Shown here: in pieces, positions 34,581 through 45,144 of the stretch | Layout: each line of letters starts with the position of its first letter | Numbering within the stretch: position 1 is the first letter of the stretch | NCBI RefSeq assembly: GCF_904067045.1 | Contig: NZ_CAJFDC010000036.1 | Span: forward strand, 1,070,001 to 1,134,000 | Direction of reading: 5' to 3' | Source: Pseudomonas sp. FEN | GTDB lineage: Bacteria; Pseudomonadota; Gammaproteobacteria; Pseudomonadales; Pseudomonadaceae | Length of the DNA: 64,000 nt | Notes under the pieces: model-generated | Seen by the model: only the letters and a program-made list of their open reading frames with translations | Databases searched by the model: none | Told to the model about the DNA's origin: nothing | Translations under genes and position numbers: made by a program

Positions 34581-37016
34581 TTGATTCGTCTGCTGAAGTT
34601 TTTCGGGTGGTCTTTCGTCGCTGTGTTCTGCGGGCTGCTGCTCGTCCTGAGCGGCGCATTTCTTTATCTTAGTCCGGGCCTGCCGTCCGTCGAGACTTTG
34701 CGCAGCATACAATTGCAAATTCCGCTCAGGGTCTACACCAGCGATGGCAAGCTGATCGCCGAATTCGGCGAAATGCGCCGTTCGCCCCTGCGCTTCGCCG
34801 ACATTCCACAGAACTTCATCAACGCCCTGCTGAGCGCCGAGGACGACAACTTCGCCAACCACTATGGCGTCGACCCCAGCAGCCTGATGCGCGCGGCGAC
34901 CCAACTGGTCAAGAGCGGACATATCCAGTCCGGCGGCAGTACCATCACCATGCAGGTGGCGAAGAACTTCTTCCTGTCCAGCGAGCGTAGCTTCTCGCGC
35001 AAGACCAACGAAATCCTTCTCGCCCTGCAAATCGAGCGCCAACTGACCAAGGACGAGATCCTCGAGCTGTACGTCAACAAGATCTACCTGGGCAACCGCG
35101 CCTATGGTATCGAAGCAGCGTCACAGGTTTATTACGGCAAGTCGATCCGTGATATTACCCTGGCCCAGATGGCCATGATCGCCGGCCTGCCAAAGGCCCC
35201 GTCGCGCTTCAACCCGCTGGCCAACCCGGTACGCGCCAAAGAGCGTCGCGACTGGATCCTGGGCCGCATGTACAAATTGGGCAAGATCGACGAAGCCGCC
35301 TACCAGGCCGCCATCGTCGAACCGATCAACGCCAGCTACCACGTACCGACGCCGGAAGTGAACGCGCCGTACATCGCCGAAATGGCCCGCGCGGAAATGG
35401 TCGGGCGCTATGGCAGCGATGCCTACACCGAAGGTTTCCGGGTCACCACCACCGTGCCGAGCAACCTTCAGGAACTGGCCAACCATGCGGTCGAAGAGGG
35501 CCTGATCACCTACGACCAGCGCCACGGCTATCGCGGACCGGAGTCGCGCCTGCCGGGCAAGACCCGCGATGTCTGGATCGCGGAATTGGGCAAGCAGCGC
35601 ACCATCAGCGGCCTGGACCCGGCCATCGTCACCCAGGTGGACAAGACCAGCCTGCACGTGCTGACCCGCAACGGCCCGGAAATCGTCGCCTGGGACAGCA
35701 TGAAATGGGCGCGTCCATACCTCAACACCAACAGCATCGGCGCCGCGCCCAAGCAACCGGCCGACGTCGCCCAGGTCGGCGACCTGATCCGCGTGCAGCG
35801 CCAGGCCGACAACAGCCTGAAGTTCAGCCAGGTGCCGGTAGCCCAGAGCGCGCTGGTCTCGCTCGACCCACAAAACGGCGCGATCCGCGCCCTGGTCGGT
35901 GGTTTCGCCTTCGAGCAGAGCAACTACAACCGCGCCACGCAAGCCAAGCGCCAACCGGGATCGAGCTTCAAGCCGTTCATCTACAGCGCCGCCCTGGATA
36001 ATGGCTACACTCCGGCCAGCCTGGTGAACGACGCGCCGATCGTGTTCGTCGACGAGTACCTGGATAAAGTCTGGCGGCCGAAAAACGACACCAATACCTT
36101 CCTCGGTCCGATCCGCATGCGCGAGGCGCTGTACAAGTCGCGCAACCTGGTTTCGATCCGCCTGCTGCAAAGCCTGGGCGTCGACAAGACCATCGACTAC
36201 ATCGCCAAGTTCGGCTTCAACAAGCAGGATCTGCCGCGCAACCTGTCCCTGGCCCTGGGCACCGCGACCCTGACGCCGATGGAGATTGCCACTGGCTGGA
36301 GCACCTTCGCCAACGGTGGCTACAAGATCACACCGTACCTGATCGACAAGATCGAAAGCCGCAATGGCGACACCCTGTTCGTCGCCAACCCACCGAGCGT
36401 GCCGACCGGCGCGGTGGCCAGCAGCGGCATCGCGGCACCGAGCCAGCCCACCTTCACCGTCAACAGCACCGGCGAAGCCCCCGCGCCCGCCGCCCAGGCA
36501 CCGGCGGTGGCCGAGCGGATCATCGACGGACGGACCACCTACATCCTCAACAGCATGCTTGAGGACGTGATCAAGCTCGGCACCGGGCGTCGCGCCCTGG
36601 CGCTGGGCCGTGGCGACCTGGCGGGCAAGACCGGCACCACCAACGAGTCCAAGGACGCCTGGTTCACCGGCTACAACGCCGACTACATCACCACTGTCTG
36701 GACCGGCTTCGACCAACCTGAAAGCCTCGGACGTCGCGAATTCGGCGGCACCGTGGCGCTGCCGATCTGGATGGACTACATGGGCGCGGCACTCAAGGGC
36801 AAGCCGCTACATACCCAAGCGGAGCCGGAAGGCATCCTCAGTCTGCGGGTGGATCCGGTCAGCGGTCGCGCGGCAACACCGGGCACGCCGAACGCCTACT
36901 TCGAACTGTTCAAGAGCGAAGATACGCCGCCGTCGGTCAATGAGATCGGCAATGGCGGCAGCGCTCCGGGCAGCCCGCTGCCGGCGGACGAAGCGGCGCC
37001 GATCGATCTGTTCTGA
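34581..37016 (+). CDS. ponA: Penicillin-binding protein 1A (class A)
   Basis: 811-residue bifunctional peptidoglycan synthase in the inner membrane. N-terminal anchor (residues 6-30, FFGWSFVAVFCGLLLVLSG), glycosyltransferase family 51 domain (about 55-230) with catalytic Glu in LLSAEDDNFANHYGVD and GGSTITMQVAKNFFLS, an OB-like insert around 315-425, and the transpeptidase domain with active-site S461-S-F-K464, SRN-type KSRNLVS and KTGTTNESKDAW. The start is TTG at 34581 (GGAA upstream), which gives MIRLLKFFGW, in line with related proteins; no ATG or GTG fits the anchor. Beta-lactam target; a single-gene unit followed by a repeat and a terminator. Confidence 0.96.
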   Translation: MIRLLKFFGWSFVAVFCGLLLVLSGAFLYLSPGLPSVETLRSIQLQIPLRVYTSDGKLIAEFGEMRRSPLRFADIPQNFINALLSAEDDNFANHYGVDPSSLMRAATQLVKSGHIQSGGSTITMQVAKNFFLSSERSFSRKTNEILLALQIERQLTKDEILELYVNKIYLGNRAYGIEAASQVYYGKSIRDITLAQMAMIAGLPKAPSRFNPLANPVRAKERRDWILGRMYKLGKIDEAAYQAAIVEPINASYHVPTPEVNAPYIAEMARAEMVGRYGSDAYTEGFRVTTTVPSNLQELANHAVEEGLITYDQRHGYRGPESRLPGKTRDVWIAELGKQRTISGLDPAIVTQVDKTSLHVLTRNGPEIVAWDSMKWARPYLNTNSIGAAPKQPADVAQVGDLIRVQRQADNSLKFSQVPVAQSALVSLDPQNGAIRALVGGFAFEQSNYNRATQAKRQPGSSFKPFIYSAALDNGYTPASLVNDAPIVFVDEYLDKVWRPKNDTNTFLGPIRMREALYKSRNLVSIRLLQSLGVDKTIDYIAKFGFNKQDLPRNLSLALGTATLTPMEIATGWSTFANGGYKITPYLIDKIESRNGDTLFVANPPSVPTGAVASSGIAAPSQPTFTVNSTGEAPAPAAQAPAVAERIIDGRTTYILNSMLEDVIKLGTGRRALALGRGDLAGKTGTTNESKDAWFTGYNADYITTVWTGFDQPESLGRREFGGTVALPIWMDYMGAALKGKPLHTQAEPEGILSLRVDPVSGRAATPGTPNAYFELFKSEDTPPSVNEIGNGGSAPGSPLPADEAAPIDLF

Positions 37017-37091
37017 TTGGAGATGCAACAGCAAGTCCTGACAATGGGCTTGCTGCGGCAAACGAACCCGCCCTAATGTCGGGCGCGCTCT

Positions 37092-37239
37092 TGTGGCGAG
37101 CGGGCTTGTCGGAACGCCGTACCGCCGCGCTCGACTGCGAAGCAGTCGTAAAACCGGCCAACGCGTTTTATCTGACGTTGCGCGATCACAGGTTTTGGGG
37201 GTGCTTCGCCCCCCAGCGCGGGCAAGCCCGCTCGCCACA
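37092..37239. repeat. 148-bp paired-end REP element, copy 1
   Basis: Ends are inverted: TGTGGCGAGCGGGCTT at the left and AAGCCCGCTCGCCACA at the right. The interior has conserved blocks (CGGAACGCCG, CGCTCGACT, AAAACCGGCC, GGTTTTGGGG, CCCAGCGCGGGC), also present in the same order in the copy at 44268-44413, with a different middle. Internal hairpin GGGGTGCTTCGCCCCC. Non-coding; MITE-like. Confidence 0.8.
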
Positions 37240-37294
37240 TATTCCGTCCAGCCACACGCTCCGTGTGGCCACAAAAGCTCGACAGCCACACAAC

Positions 37295-37327
37295 AAAAAG
37301 CCCCGACTCATGCGAGCCGGGGCTTTT
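37295..37327. terminator. Bidirectional terminator between ponA and maeB
   Basis: AAAAGCCCCG and CGGGGCTTTT frame an inner CTC-ATGC-GAG stem, with A-run before and T-run after, 20 bases past the maeB stop; it can end both convergent transcripts. Confidence 0.85.
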
Positions 37328-37347
37328 CTGTCTGACGCTACAACGAC

Positions 37348-38616
<1,269 letters not shown>

Positions 38617-38828
38617 GTGGGCATTCCGCTTTTTACTGTGGGACAGACGGACCGCCGAGGATACTCGTGTCGCCAAGTCCTCACAAGACTGACCAGTCAC
38701 CGGTGTCAAGCACCTGTCCCTACGACTTTGGCCCAAGAGCCAGGAAACGCAAGGCGCGAACTGCGCACAATAAAATAGAAAAATGTCCACAATTAATCAT
38801 GCCGGAGCGTCAAGCCAAATCGCGCGCA

Positions 38829-38860
38829 CAAAAAAGGCGTCCACGCGGAACGCCTTTTTT
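38829..38860 (-). terminator. Terminator of rpmE
   Basis: AAAAAAGGCG at one side and CGCCTTTTTT at the other enclose a stem with one bulge, 44 bases past the rpmE stop on the minus strand. The spacer 38617-38828 contains no gene I can support. Confidence 0.82.
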
Positions 38861-38903
38861 ATCGACCGGGAAAAACCAGCGGTTTCTCCCGGAGCGATCA
38901 GCC

Positions 38904-39125
38904 TCAGGCCTTTTTGACAGCGCCGAACATGCCGAAACGGTCGGCGAACTTCTGAACGCGGCCGCCGGTGTCCAGGGTCTTCTGCTTACCGGTGTAGAAC
39001 GGGTGGCATTCGTTGCACACGTCGATTGGCAGCGCTTTGCCATGGGTCGAACGGGTCACGAACTTGTTACCGCAGCTGCAGGTAACGTCGATGTCTACGT
39101 ATGCTGGATGAATATCGGCTTTCAT
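38904..39125 (-). CDS. rpmE: 50S ribosomal protein L31, zinc-binding form
   Basis: 73-residue ribosomal protein at the intersubunit bridge. It is the C+ form: C16-x-C18 and C37-x-x-C40 hold zinc. Ends with the usual KFADRFGMF segment and lysines. ATG at 39125 with GGAAG upstream. Many bacteria carry a zinc-free paralogue under Zur control; it is not in this window. Confidence 0.98.
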   Translation of the reverse strand: MKADIHPAYVDIDVTCSCGNKFVTRSTHGKALPIDVCNECHPFYTGKQKTLDTGGRVQKFADRFGMFGAVKKA

Positions 39126-39195
39126 GGGGACTTCCTCAGGCTGGCGTGCCGCCGCTCAACACGATTGTTGAACACCGCACGTAATTTAGCCGGCG

Positions 39196-39223
39196 ATCAT
39201 ACCAGACCTTTTCCATGACGCAA
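39196..39223 (-). promoter_or_regulatory. Candidate rpmE promoter
   Basis: Read leftwards: TTGCGT (39223-39218), 16 bases, TATGAT (39201-39196), about 70 bases before the rpmE start, in the spacer shared with divergent priA. Confidence 0.5.
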
Positions 39224-39310
39224 GCGGCTGGAATGCCCTCCGTCGGGAAGACACTGCCCGGGCGGTCTGCTAGGCTCGCGCCCTCATGAAGCCCGACCCG
39301 AGAAAACCGC

Positions 39311-41530
39311 GTGCCCGACGCCATTCTGCGCCTTGCCCTGCCCTCACCACTGCGGCGCCTGTTCGATTATCAGGCACCGGAGGGGGTACCGCGTGGCGCC
39401 TTGCAGCCCGGCATGCGCCTGCGGGTGCCGTTCGGTCGTCGGGAGATGATCGGCATCCTGGTGGAGGTCGCCGACCACAGTGAGGTCCCGGCGGACAAGC
39501 TCCGCCGCGCCACGGCCCTGCTCGACGCCACGACGCCGCTGCCAGCGGCGCTGTTCAAGCTGTGCCTGTGGACCGCGCAGTATTATCAGCACAGCCTCGG
39601 CGACACCCTGAACTGGGCACTGCCGGTGCTGCTGCGCCAGGGCGAGCCGGCCGAGGTGCGCCAGGAACGCTTCTGGTCGATCGTCCCCGGCGCCCGCCTC
39701 GACGATCCGCGCATCGCCCGCGCTCCACGCCAGCGCGAGGCCCTGGCGACCCTGGCCCAGCACCCCCACGGCGTGGCCCATCAATTGCTGAGCAAGCTGA
39801 TGCTGAGCAAGGACAGCCTTGACCTGTTGCTGGCCAAGGACCTGGTACAGGTCGAAGTTCGCCGCCACGCCCCCGGCGAACGTCATGAACACTGGCTGGC
39901 GCAACCGGAACTGCCGCTCAACAGCGAACAACGCGCCGCCTGCGAAGCCATCCGCGCCGGGCTCGACAGCTTTCACGCGTTCCTGCTGGCCGGTGTCACT
40001 GGCAGCGGCAAGACTGAAGTCTATCTGCAACTGATCCGCGAGACCCTGGAAGCCGGCAAGCAGGCGCTGGTGTTGATCCCCGAAATCAACCTGGGCCCGC
40101 AAACCCTGGCGCGCTTCGAGCAGCGCTTCAATGCCCGCATCGCCCTGCTGCACTCGGCGGTGAACGACCGCGAGCGCCTGGATGCCTGGCTCGCCGCCCG
40201 CGACGGCGAAGCCGATATCATCATCGGCACCCGCTCGGCGCTGTTCACACCGATGAAGAACCCCGGGCTGATCATCATCGACGAAGAGCACGATGGCTCC
40301 TATAAACAGCAGGAAGGCTTGCGTTATCACGCCCGCGACCTGGCACTGGTACGCGCGCGCCAGGAAAATATCCCGATTGTGCTGGGCTCGGCCACGCCGT
40401 CCCTGGAAAGCCTGCACAACGCCTACACCGGGCGCTACGGCCTGTTGCGCCTGAACGAGCGCGCCGGCGGCGCCAAACAACCACGGTTCCTGCGCCTGGA
40501 CGTCAAGAGTCGCCCATTGGATAGCGGCATTAGCGGCCCGATGCAGCAGGCCATTGGCCAGACCCTCGCCGCCGGCCAGCAGGTGCTGGTGTTTCTCAAC
40601 CGGCGCGGCTTTGCGCCGACGCTGCTGTGCCACGATTGTGGCTGGATGTCCGAATGCTCGCGCTGCGATGCGCGCATGACCGTGCACCAGCGCTCTGGCG
40701 AATTGCGCTGCCACCACTGCGGCTATGTCGAACGGGTGCCGCGCAATTGTCCGCAGTGCGGCAAGGTCGACCTGCGCCCGGTAGGGGCCGGGACCGAGCG
40801 CGCCGAAGAACGCCTGGGCATCCTGTTTCCCGATTACCCGGTACTGCGGGTCGACCGCGACAGTACTTCGCGCAAGGACGCGATGAACCAATTGTTCGCC
40901 ACCATTCAGAAAGGTCAGCCGTGCATCCTGGTCGGCACGCAGATGCTTGCTAAAGGCCATCACTTCCCCCGGGTGACCCTGGTGTCTATCCTCGACGCCG
41001 ACGGCGGCCTGTTCTCCGGCGACTTCCGCGCCAGCGAGCGCATGGCCCAACTGATCGTCCAGGTAGCGGGCCGGGCCGGGCGGGCGGAAGAGCCGGGCAA
41101 GGTGATCATCCAGACGCACCTGGCGGACCATCCGCTGCTGGTGCAACTGACCGAGCAGGGCTATTTCGCCTTTGCCGAGCAAGCCTTGAGCGAGCGCCGG
41201 GCGGCGGGGTTGCCGCCGTTCGCGCACTTGGCCCTGCTGCGGGCCGAAGCCCATAAACCGGGACAGGCCGAGGGCTTCCTCGATGAAGCCTGCGGCGCGG
41301 CCGAGGGCTTGCTGGCCGAGATGAATCTGGGCGGCATCGAGCTGCTGGGGCCGGTACCGGCGCCCATGGAGCGCCGGGCCGGACGCTACCGGGCGCAGTT
41401 GTTGTTGCAGGCCAATGGCCGGGCTTCGCTGCACCGGTTGTTGAGCAGTTGGTTGCTGGTCCTGGAACAGATGCCCAGTGGGCGGCAGGTGCGCTGGTCG
41501 TTGGATGTCGATCCGGTGGATTTGTATTGA
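39311..41530 (+). CDS. priA: Primosomal replication restart helicase PriA
   Basis: 739-residue 3'-5' DNA helicase that reloads the replisome at collapsed forks. N-terminal DNA-binding domain (RLALPSPLRRLFDYQAP; GMRLRVPFGRR) in residues 1-105, Walker A GVTGSGKTEVY, Walker B IIIDEEHDGSYKQ, GSATPSLES, then eight cysteines of two zinc sites (CHDCGWMSECSRCDARM; CHHCGYVERVPRNCPQCG) and the C-terminal helicase lobe (DSTSRKDAM; GTQMLAKGHHFP). GTG start at 39311 with GAGAA upstream. Single gene, divergent from rpmE. Confidence 0.97.
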   Translation: MPDAILRLALPSPLRRLFDYQAPEGVPRGALQPGMRLRVPFGRREMIGILVEVADHSEVPADKLRRATALLDATTPLPAALFKLCLWTAQYYQHSLGDTLNWALPVLLRQGEPAEVRQERFWSIVPGARLDDPRIARAPRQREALATLAQHPHGVAHQLLSKLMLSKDSLDLLLAKDLVQVEVRRHAPGERHEHWLAQPELPLNSEQRAACEAIRAGLDSFHAFLLAGVTGSGKTEVYLQLIRETLEAGKQALVLIPEINLGPQTLARFEQRFNARIALLHSAVNDRERLDAWLAARDGEADIIIGTRSALFTPMKNPGLIIIDEEHDGSYKQQEGLRYHARDLALVRARQENIPIVLGSATPSLESLHNAYTGRYGLLRLNERAGGAKQPRFLRLDVKSRPLDSGISGPMQQAIGQTLAAGQQVLVFLNRRGFAPTLLCHDCGWMSECSRCDARMTVHQRSGELRCHHCGYVERVPRNCPQCGKVDLRPVGAGTERAEERLGILFPDYPVLRVDRDSTSRKDAMNQLFATIQKGQPCILVGTQMLAKGHHFPRVTLVSILDADGGLFSGDFRASERMAQLIVQVAGRAGRAEEPGKVIIQTHLADHPLLVQLTEQGYFAFAEQALSERRAAGLPPFAHLALLRAEAHKPGQAEGFLDEACGAAEGLLAEMNLGGIELLGPVPAPMERRAGRYRAQLLLQANGRASLHRLLSSWLLVLEQMPSGRQVRWSLDVDPVDLY

Positions 41531-41537
41531 CCGCACT

Positions 41538-41698
41538 GGCCTCTTCGCGGGCAAGCTCCGCTCCCACAGGTCCGAGTTGTATGCAAATACTGTAAACGAC
41601 TCGGGACTTGTGGCATCCGTCCCATAATGTCCGAGCCATGCCGCAACCTTGCGTACAACCGAGAACCTGTGGGAGCGGAGCTTGCTCGCGAAGAGGCC
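41538..41698. repeat. REPIN (two inverted REPs)
   Basis: Left REP at 41538-41572 and its near-perfect inverse at 41665-41698 (core GGGAGCGGAGCTTGCTCGCG; outer GGCCTCTTCGCG / CGCGAAGAGGCC). About 90 unique bases lie between. It sits directly after the priA stop. Confidence 0.85.
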
Positions 41699-41815
41699 CG
41701 CCCAGCCACCACAAGTCCATAACCGGTTGGCAAGCTCGCCCCGGCAACGGATAATGCCCAGTTTTTCCACCTGCGCCTCGAAGCGCCGCCGCGCTTGCGG
41801 TCGAAAGAGAAGACC

Positions 41816-43552
41816 ATGAAAGACACCATTCGCCAGCTGATCCAACAAGCCATCACCCAACTCGTCACCGAAGGTGTGTTGCCTGAAGGGCTGACGCCGG
41901 CGATCCAGGTGGAAAACACCCGGGACAAGACCCACGGCGACTTCGCCAGCAATATCGCGATGATGCTGGCCAAGCCGGCCGGCCTCAAGCCGCGCGATCT
42001 GGCGGAAAAGATCATCGCCGCGTTGCCCGTTGCCGATAGCGTCAGCAAGGCCGAGATCGCCGGTCCCGGCTTCATCAATTTCTTCCAGAATACCCAGGCC
42101 CTCGCCGCACGCCTCGACGCCGCCCTGGCCGATGCCCGGATCGGCGTGCGCAAGGCCGGCGCCGTGGAGCGCGTGGTGGTCGACCTGTCGGCCCCCAACC
42201 TGGCCAAGGAAATGCACGTCGGTCACCTGCGCTCGACCATCATCGGCGACGGCGTGGCGCGCGTCCTGGAGTTTCTCGGTGACACCGTGATCCGCCAGAA
42301 CCACGTTGGCGACTGGGGCACCCAGTTCGGCATGCTGATGGCCTACCTACTGGAAAATCCGATCACCAGCAACGAACTCTCGGACCTGGAAAACTTCTAC
42401 CGCGCGGCGAAGAAACGCTTCGACGAATCGCCGGAGTTCGCCGACCGCGCCCGCGGCCTGGTGGTCAAGCTGCAAGCCGGCGACCCGGAGTGCCTGGCGC
42501 TGTGGACCCGGTTCAAGGACATCTCACTGTCCCACTGCCAGAAAATCTACGAACTGCTGAACGTCAAGCTGAGCATGGCCGACGTCATGGGCGAAAGCGC
42601 CTATAACGACGACCTGATCAATGTCGTCAATGACCTGCGCGCCAAGGGTCTGCTGGTGGAAAGCAACGGCGCCCAGTGCGTGTTCCTCGACGAGTTCAAG
42701 AACGCCGAAGGCGAACCGCTGCCGGTGATCATCGTCAAGGCCGACGGTGGCTACCTGTACGCCACCACCGACCTCGCCGCCGTGCGCTACCGCAGCGGCC
42801 AGCTCAAGGCCGATCGCGCCCTGTACTTCGTCGACCAGCGCCAGGCCCTGCACTTCCAGCAGGTGTTCGCGGTAGCACGCAAGGCCGGCTTCGTGCCCCA
42901 TCCGATGGTCATGGAGCACATGGGCTTCGGTACCATGAACGGCGCCGACGGCCGGCCGTTCAAAACCCGCGACGGCGGCACCGTGAAGCTGATCGACCTG
43001 CTCACCGAGGCCCAGGAACGCGCCTATGTCCTGGTCAAGGAAAAGAACCCGGAGCTCGCCGAAGAGGAACTGCGCAACATCGCCCGCGTGGTGGGCATCG
43101 GCGCGGTCAAGTACGCCGACCTGTCCAAGCACCGCACCAGCGACTACAGCTTCAACTTCGAGCTGATGCTCAACTTCGAAGGCAACACCGCGCCGTACCT
43201 GCTGTACGCCTACACCCGGGTGGCCGGCGTATTCCGCAAACTGGGCACGGACTTCAGCCAGGTTGAAGGGCATATCACCCTGGAGGCCAGTCACGAACAG
43301 GAGCTGGCCGCCAAACTGGCACAGTTCGGCGAGGTACTGGGTAGCGTTGCCGAGAAAGGCACGCCGCACGTGCTGTGCACCTACCTGTACGATGTGGCCG
43401 GCCTGTTCTCCAGTTTCTACGAGAACTGCCCGATCCTCGCCGCCGATACCGCGGAACAGAAACAGAGCCGCCTGCGCCTCGCCGCGCTGACCGGCCGCAC
43501 CCTCAAGCAAGGCCTGGAACTGCTGGGTCTGGAAACCCTGGAGCGTATGTAA
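41816..43552 (+). CDS. argS: Arginyl-tRNA synthetase
   Basis: 578-residue class I aminoacyl-tRNA synthetase. N-terminal Add1 domain that contacts the tRNA D-loop (residues 1-100), HIGH signature as APNLAKEMHVGHLRST, FKTRDGGTVKL in place of KMSKS, as is common in ArgRS, and the DALR anticodon-binding domain at the C-terminus. ATG at 41816 with AGAGAAG upstream is chosen over an ATG 21 bases earlier. The next gene begins 2 bases after the stop, so both form a transcript. Confidence 0.97.
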   Translation: MKDTIRQLIQQAITQLVTEGVLPEGLTPAIQVENTRDKTHGDFASNIAMMLAKPAGLKPRDLAEKIIAALPVADSVSKAEIAGPGFINFFQNTQALAARLDAALADARIGVRKAGAVERVVVDLSAPNLAKEMHVGHLRSTIIGDGVARVLEFLGDTVIRQNHVGDWGTQFGMLMAYLLENPITSNELSDLENFYRAAKKRFDESPEFADRARGLVVKLQAGDPECLALWTRFKDISLSHCQKIYELLNVKLSMADVMGESAYNDDLINVVNDLRAKGLLVESNGAQCVFLDEFKNAEGEPLPVIIVKADGGYLYATTDLAAVRYRSGQLKADRALYFVDQRQALHFQQVFAVARKAGFVPHPMVMEHMGFGTMNGADGRPFKTRDGGTVKLIDLLTEAQERAYVLVKEKNPELAEEELRNIARVVGIGAVKYADLSKHRTSDYSFNFELMLNFEGNTAPYLLYAYTRVAGVFRKLGTDFSQVEGHITLEASHEQELAAKLAQFGEVLGSVAEKGTPHVLCTYLYDVAGLFSSFYENCPILAADTAEQKQSRLRLAALTGRTLKQGLELLGLETLERM

Positions 43553-43553
43553 G

Positions 43554-44264
43554 TTGGCTGCCAAGAAAAAACCCGCACCCAAACGTGGCGCCAGCCGTTA
43601 CCAAGCTCCTGCGAAAAAACCGATCCCGGGCTGGTTGTGGCTGGCCATCGGCCTCGGCGTGGGTGCGTTCGTCGTCTTCCTGATGAAGCTGGAGCCGGGC
43701 AAGGGCGATGACATCAAACGGGTCAAGCAGGAGCAGTTGAAAGCGAGCAAGATCGCCGATGCCAACAAGACCCCGCCGAGCCCGACCCAGCCCGTGAAGC
43801 CCAAGTACGACTTCTACACCTTGCTCCCCGAATCGGAAGTCATCGTGCCGCCGGAAGCGGTGCCGGAGAAAACCCTGCCGACGCCGCAGACCGTGCCAAC
43901 GCCGACCACCCCGGTGACCCCGGCCGAAGCGGCGAAGATCGATACGGCCCGAGCCCAGGCCGCTTTGTCCGGTATTACCCCGCCACCGCCGCCGCCGGTG
44001 GCAGCGGCCAAACCGGCAGCGGTGACGCAGTTCTTCCTGCAGGCCGGCTCGTTCCGCAAGGAAGCCGATGCGGACAAGGTCCGGGCGCAAGTCATTCTGC
44101 TCGGGCAGTCGGTTTCGGTGGAATCCGGGACCGTGAAGGACGAGACCTGGTACCGGGTTTTGGTCGGACCGTTCAGCAACCGCGAACAACTGACCAAGGC
44201 GCAGAAACAACTGGCCGGTAGCGGCTTCAACAACCTGTTGCTGCAACAGCGCCAGAGCCGCTGA
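43554..44264 (+). CDS. SPOR-domain membrane protein, FtsN-like
   Basis: 236-residue bitopic protein: Lys-rich cytoplasmic tail (AAKKKPAPKRGASRY), one span at about 26-44 (WLWLAIGLGVGAFVVFLMK), a Pro-rich periplasmic linker with YDFYTLLPESEV, and a C-terminal SPOR domain (FLQAGSFRKEADADKVRAQV ... WYRVLVGPFSNREQL) that binds denuded septal glycan. TTG start at 43554, one base after the argS stop; GGAG lies 11 bases upstream inside argS. The layout argS - this gene - hslVU parallels the E. coli neighbourhood of ftsN and hslVU, so it is the probable FtsN equivalent. Confidence 0.9.
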   Translation: MAAKKKPAPKRGASRYQAPAKKPIPGWLWLAIGLGVGAFVVFLMKLEPGKGDDIKRVKQEQLKASKIADANKTPPSPTQPVKPKYDFYTLLPESEVIVPPEAVPEKTLPTPQTVPTPTTPVTPAEAAKIDTARAQAALSGITPPPPPPVAAAKPAAVTQFFLQAGSFRKEADADKVRAQVILLGQSVSVESGTVKDETWYRVLVGPFSNREQLTKAQKQLAGSGFNNLLLQQRQSR

Positions 44265-44267
44265 TTG

Positions 44268-44413
44268 CCGGGAGCGGGCTTGTCGGAACGCCGCACCACC
44301 GCGCTCGACTACGCAGCAGCCGCAAAACCGGCCGCCTCGGTCTACCAGACACACCTGATTCGTCGGTTTTGGGGCCGCTGCGCGGCCCAGCGCGGGCAAG
44401 CCCGCTCGCCACA
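44268..44413. repeat. 146-bp paired-end REP element, copy 2
   Basis: Same architecture as 37092-37239: left GAGCGGGCTTGTCGGAACGC, then CGCTCGACT, AAAACCGGCC, a variable middle, GGTTTTGGGG, and right GCGCGGGCAAGCCCGCTCGC. The internal hairpin is GGGCCGCTGCGCGGCCC here. It starts 4 bases after the preceding stop codon. Confidence 0.8.
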
Positions 44414-44497
44414 AGGGTTGAGCCTGACCTTGAAGTCTGTCGTGCGGGTTCAAACAAAGCCTTTCCTACGCCATTCATCCCCTCATCCCGCCCACGG

Positions 44498-44524
44498 TTG
44501 AAAAACCCACCACCACCCCCATAT
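44498..44524 (+). promoter_or_regulatory. hslV: Sigma-32 (heat-shock) promoter of hslVU
   Basis: TTGAAA (44498-44503), 13 bases, CCCCATAT (44517-44524), a nearly ideal match to the RpoH consensus CTTGAAA-N12-15-CCCCATNT, 46 bases before the hslV start. hslVU is a classic heat-shock operon, so function and position agree. Confidence 0.8.
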
Positions 44525-44569
44525 GAGTTTCCATCAGGCATTTTCGCCCCGCTGCGTGGAGATTCTCCC

Positions 44570-45100
44570 TTGACCACCATCGTTTCAGTTCGTCGCCACG
44601 GCAAAGTCGTCATGGGCGGCGACGGCCAGGTTTCCCTCGGCAACACCGTCATGAAGGGCAATGCGAAGAAAGTCCGGCGCCTCTATCACGGCGAAGTCAT
44701 CGCCGGTTTCGCCGGTGCCACCGCCGACGCCTTCACCCTGTTCGAACGTTTCGAAGGCCAGCTTGAAAAACATCAAGGTCATCTGGTCCGCGCCGCGGTC
44801 GAGCTGGCCAAGGAGTGGCGTACCGACCGTTCCCTGAGTCGCCTGGAAGCCATGCTGGCGGTGGCCAACAAAGATGCTTCACTGATCATTACCGGTAATG
44901 GCGACGTCGTCGAACCGGAAGACGGCCTGATCGCCATGGGCTCCGGTGGCGGCTACGCCCAGGCCGCGGCCAGCGCGCTGCTGAAGAAAACCGACCTGTC
45001 GGCCCGGGAAATCGTCGAGACCGCCCTGGGTATCGCTGCAGACATCTGCGTCTTCACCAATCACAACGTCACCATCGAGGAGCAGGACCTCGCGGAATAA
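44570..45100 (+). CDS. hslV: ATP-dependent protease peptidase subunit HslV (ClpQ)
   Basis: 176-residue proteasome-beta-like peptidase forming two hexamer rings that pair with HslU. After removal of the start Met, Thr1 of TTIVSVRRHGKVVMGGDGQV is the nucleophile; catalytic Lys in KKVRRLYHG and IAGFAGATADAF are conserved. TTG start at 44570 with GGAG upstream: this is forced by the need for Thr directly after Met, since the longer open frame would block the nucleophile. 44 bases before hslU. Confidence 0.97.
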   Translation: MTTIVSVRRHGKVVMGGDGQVSLGNTVMKGNAKKVRRLYHGEVIAGFAGATADAFTLFERFEGQLEKHQGHLVRAAVELAKEWRTDRSLSRLEAMLAVANKDASLIITGNGDVVEPEDGLIAMGSGGGYAQAAASALLKKTDLSAREIVETALGIAADICVFTNHNVTIEEQDLAE

Positions 45101-45144
45101 CCAACCGGCCCGGTTGCCCATTCCCGCTTGAGGACCCACATATT

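Larger units (their letters stand above)
37017..37347. other. ponA-maeB spacer
   Basis: 331 bases between convergent ponA and maeB. It holds a 148-bp REP-type element (37092-37239) and a shared terminator (37295-37327); nothing else is seen. Confidence 0.7.
44265..44569. other. Spacer upstream of hslV
   Basis: 305 bases holding a 146-bp repeat element (44268-44413) and a heat-shock-type promoter (44498-44524). No further gene. Confidence 0.75.

Noticed and set aside
39344..42304. Open frame of 986 codons opposite priA and argS
   Set aside because: Antisense shadow crossing two real genes and a REPIN; no ribosome site or recognisable protein.
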